Shown piece after piece: positions 60,748 through 63,084 of a stretch of DNA of 63,084 nt. The first letter of the stretch is position 1, and each line of letters begins with the position of its first letter. The notes below the pieces were generated by a model. The model did not search any database and was not told the DNA's origin. It saw only the letters and a program-made list of their open reading frames with translations. The stretch is from a bacterium (GTDB taxonomy: Bacteria > SAR324 > XYD2-FULL-50-16): contig JAJRZQ010000004.1 in the NCBI GenBank assembly GCA_024275165.1, positions 1 through 63,084 on the forward strand, read 5' to 3'. A program made the translations under genes and the position numbers.

Positions 60748-62961
60748 ATGATCGCTCAAGTCGCCCTCCCCCTGCCCCACCTCGAGGTTTTCGATTACCT
60801 CTTGAGCGAGGAAATCCAACCCAAGGCCAAGGCAGGCTGCCGGGTACTGGTTCCCTTCGGGCCCAGAAAAATGGTTGGGCTTTTGGTTCGGCTCCAAGAA
60901 GCAAGCACAATCCCGAAAGAAAAACTCAAACCCCTCTTAGCCGTGGAGCCGGGCAGCCCCTTGATCCATGAAAAACAATTGTAACTCTTTCTTTGGATCA
61001 GCCGTTATTACCTAGCCAGCCTGGGCCAGATCTTCGATAGCGCAATCCCCGCGGGTTTGAAAAACAAGATTGTAGAATCCAAACCTAAAAAGCAATACCA
61101 CTTAGAGCGACCCGACTTGCTGAGCCAGCCCTGGCTGAGCCTAGGGAACCCTCTTACAAAACCACCCCGAGAAGGCAGCAAAAAGGCCCTCCTACTTGCG
61201 GCCCTATCCCAAGGAGCCAGACCCGAAGCGGCATTGCGCAAGGAATTGGGCAATGCCGGCGAGGCGATTGCCCCCTTGATTCGTCTCGGCGCGGTGACCC
61301 GAACACAAAGGCCGACAGAAGAAGAGGCAAAAAAAATCTTCGCTTCGCTCTTTATTCCACTCAACGAGGAGCAATCCCTTGCGTTGAGCCCCATTACCAA
61401 AAATTTAAAAGAAACTCAATTTCGCGTCTTCTTGCTCTCTGGGGTAACGGGAAGCGGAAAAACAGAGATCTACCTCCAAGCGGTAAAAACCTGTTTACAA
61501 CTCCATCGTCAGGCCTTGATCCTCCTCCCAGAAATCAGCCTCACCCCGCAAGCGGTGGAACGATTCCAAGAACGCTTTGGCAGCCGCGTCGCGGTGCTGC
61601 ATTCGGGACTGGCCGAAAAGGAACGAGCCCGACAATGGCAAAGAGTGGAAAAAGGGTTTGCCGATGTGGTCATCGGAGCCCGTTCCGCCATCTTTGCCCC
61701 CTTGAGCAATATCGGCTTGATCGTCGTCGACGAGGAACACGACCAAAGTTATAAACAACAAGAATCCCCCTACTACCAAGCCCGCGACCTCGCCGTAAAA
61801 TGGGGAATGAGCCATCAAGCAACGGTATTGTTGGGCACGGCAACCCCCTCGGTGGAATCCTTTTTCAACGCGGAAAAAGGCAAATACGAACTGCTCACCC
61901 TAAAAAACCGCGCAAACAACCAGCCCCTACCCCCCATTGAGGTAGTTAATTTACAAGAAAGCCCGCGCCAAAAAGGAGTTTTTTACCTCTCCTTAGAACT
62001 CTACCAGAAACTCAAAGAAAATTTAGCCGCAAAGCGACAAGCAATGATCTTTCTCAACCGCCGGGGTTTTGCCGCTTTTTTAACCTGCCGCGCCTGTGAG
62101 GCTCCGGTGCTGTGCGATCATTGCAGCCTTGCTTTGACCTGGCACCAAAACCAACAAAGTTTGATCTGTCATTCTTGCGGGGCAAGAAAATTTTACCCTC
62201 GAAGCTGCGCAAGCTGCGGACATGAGAAGTTTCAAAACGAAGGAATCGGCACCCAAAGGGTGGAACGGGATTTATCCAGGCTCTTTCCCCAGGCGAGGTT
62301 TTTACGCATGGATCGAGACAGCTTAAGCCGCAAGGGGGAGCTGGAACGACAAATGAGCCTCATCCATCAAAAAAAAGTGGATTTTGTGGTGGGAACCCAG
62401 TTGATCAGCAAGGGGCACGACTTTAAGGGTATCGGTCTCGTGGCGGTGCTGCTTGCCGATATGAGCCTCAACATCCCTGATTTTCGGTCCTCTGAGCGCT
62501 CCTTTCAGCTTTTCAGCCAAGTGGTGGGGCGGGCAGGCCGCGGCGAAGAAGAAGGCATGGCCTTGATTCAAACCTACAACCCTACCCACCGGGCTTTAGA
62601 GGCGGCCTTACAACATGATTATCTCAAATTCTTTCAAGAGGAAAAAGAAAAGCGAGAACTCTTAGGCTATCCCCCTTTTGCTCGGTTGTTGCTGATTCGC
62701 ATCAGTCACGAAAAAGAGGAAAAATTACATTTGGAAGCAAAGCGTCTGGTCGCGATATTCCAAGGAATTCTCGAAGGAGAACGGCTCTTAGGCCCGAAGG
62801 AAGCGCCTCATTACAAGGCGGCGGATCGCTTTTATCTACAAATCCTGATTCAAGGAAAAAGCCTAACCCGCTTTAAGGGCCGCCTAAAGGCTCTTTTAGT
62901 GAGCGGCTCCTTGAAAAGCCCGGCCCGCATCAGCTTTGATGTGGACCCGGCGACCGCTTAA
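60748..62961 (+). CDS. priA: Primosomal protein N' (PriA helicase), interrupted by one in-frame TAA
   Basis: PriA restarts stalled replication forks. Read through one TAA (codon 79, 60982-60984) the frame gives a full-length 737-codon protein. Its DNA-binding start is 'MIAQVALPLPHLEVFDYLL', followed by Walker A 'GVTGSGKTEIY', 'VVDEEHDQSYKQ' (DEEH box), eight Zn-binding cysteines ('CRACEAPVLCDHCS...CHSCGARKFYPRSCASCG') and 'GRAGRGEEEGMALIQTYNP'. The TAA precedes 'LFLWISRYYLASLGQ', where relatives have 'LLELARWIADYYL', so Glu (GAA) is the likely ancestral residue. Both halves share the frame. No ribosome site is seen before the ATG. Confidence 0.9.
60982..60984 (+). other. In-frame TAA in priA at a probable Glu position
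   Basis: The codon follows 'PLIHEKQL' and precedes 'LFLWISRYYL'. It is the second case in this window of a single TAA where homologues carry, or usually carry, Glu. The next base is C, a weak termination context in E. coli. The true end of priA is also TAA. Confidence 0.9.
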
Positions 62962-62983
62962 AAAAAAACTCGCCGCCCCTTTT

Positions 62984-63084
62984 TTACTCTACGATTTTAC
63001 CGGTGGACATATCCACGCGAATGGTTCGTTGAATTTTTTTAGGAATGTCATAGGACAACAATGTTTCTCCCACACCCACTTCCA
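62984..63084 (-). CDS. C-terminal fragment of an unidentified protein
   Basis: On the minus strand a frame runs in from the window edge for 32 residues to a TAA at 62984-62986. It reads 'EVGVGETLLSYDIPKK' and then 'IQRTIRVDMSTGKIVE'. The even mix of residues and the convergent position 22 bases after priA suggest a real gene end. I do not recognise the family from this piece. Confidence 0.5.
   Translation of the reverse strand, partial: EVGVGETLLSYDIPKKIQRTIRVDMSTGKIVE

Noticed and set aside
57384-60748. parS sites near parAB
   Set aside because: No palindrome resembling TGTTTCACGTGAAACA was seen; the sites are probably outside the window.

Overview
The window is gene-dense chromosomal DNA from a diderm (Gram-negative) bacterium. 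Short, often 4-base-overlapping genes lie in alternating co-directional blocks. The envelope genes (lpxA, lpxB, fabZ, skp-like, bamA, lolC/lolD, type II secretion L/M/N) show an outer membrane with lipid A. Lineage cannot be fixed from this piece. A homologue of the spirochaete cytoplasmic filament protein CfpA, a myxobacterial-type S41 peptidase, futalosine-route menaquinone genes and a gnnA/gnnB pair inside the lipid A cluster suggest a deltaproteobacterium-like or other deep diderm lineage rather than a classical gammaproteobacterium. No rRNA, tRNA, CRISPR array, prophage or intact insertion sequence was seen.

Layout. 1-588: tail of an FG-GAP-like surface protein, a MITE-like repeat and terminators. 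589-13638 (minus): small orphan, kinase-like protein, S41 peptidase, CfpA, accA, gspL-M-N, mltG, hflK-hflC. 13739-16653 (plus): mnmG (with an in-frame TAA) and mqnC. 16718-19855 (minus): tsaB, rimI, ddl, mqnB, ferredoxin. 19971-26584 (plus): FAH-family hydrolase, queC, queF, cysS, rlmB, aroQ, rlmN, folE, TerB-like protein. 26611-32770 (minus): Gld-type ABC transporter, DUF4340 protein and a membrane SpeE-like protein. 32929-38308 (plus): lolC, lolD, bamA, second MITE-like copy, atypical receiver. 38361-48863 (minus): Bax-inhibitor protein, lipoprotein/barrel pair, and skp-fabZ-lpxA-gnnA-gnnB-lpxB preceded by two membrane proteins. 49094-54603: J-domain fusion (plus), pyrG, broken arsC, uvrA and a tiny membrane ORF (minus). 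54923-60272 (plus): gyrA, TPR lipoprotein, parA, parB, bactofilin. 60285-60678 (minus): RNase P RNA. 60748-62961 (plus): priA (with an in-frame TAA), then the tail of an unidentified minus-strand gene.

Themes. Envelope biogenesis dominates: BamA and LolCD build the outer membrane, and the lpx/gnn set probably makes a 2,3-diamino lipid A. Translation-quality and tRNA-modification genes (mnmG, tsaB, queC, queF, rlmN, rlmB, cysS) are scattered through the window. Chromosome handling and cell structure cluster near gyrA (ParAB, bactofilin), with CfpA as a possible second cytoskeletal filament.

Most notable observations: (1) two otherwise intact housekeeping genes, mnmG and priA, are each split by one in-frame TAA, both explicable as GAA to TAA, while TAA is also a common normal stop here; (2) the GnnB-type aminotransferase carries an extra PIN-like N-terminal domain; (3) two copies of a MITE-like hairpin element; (4) an arsC remnant with an internal deletion; (5) a receiver domain lacking its phospho-acceptor Asp; (6) a J-domain fused to a Cys-rich DUF6788-like domain.
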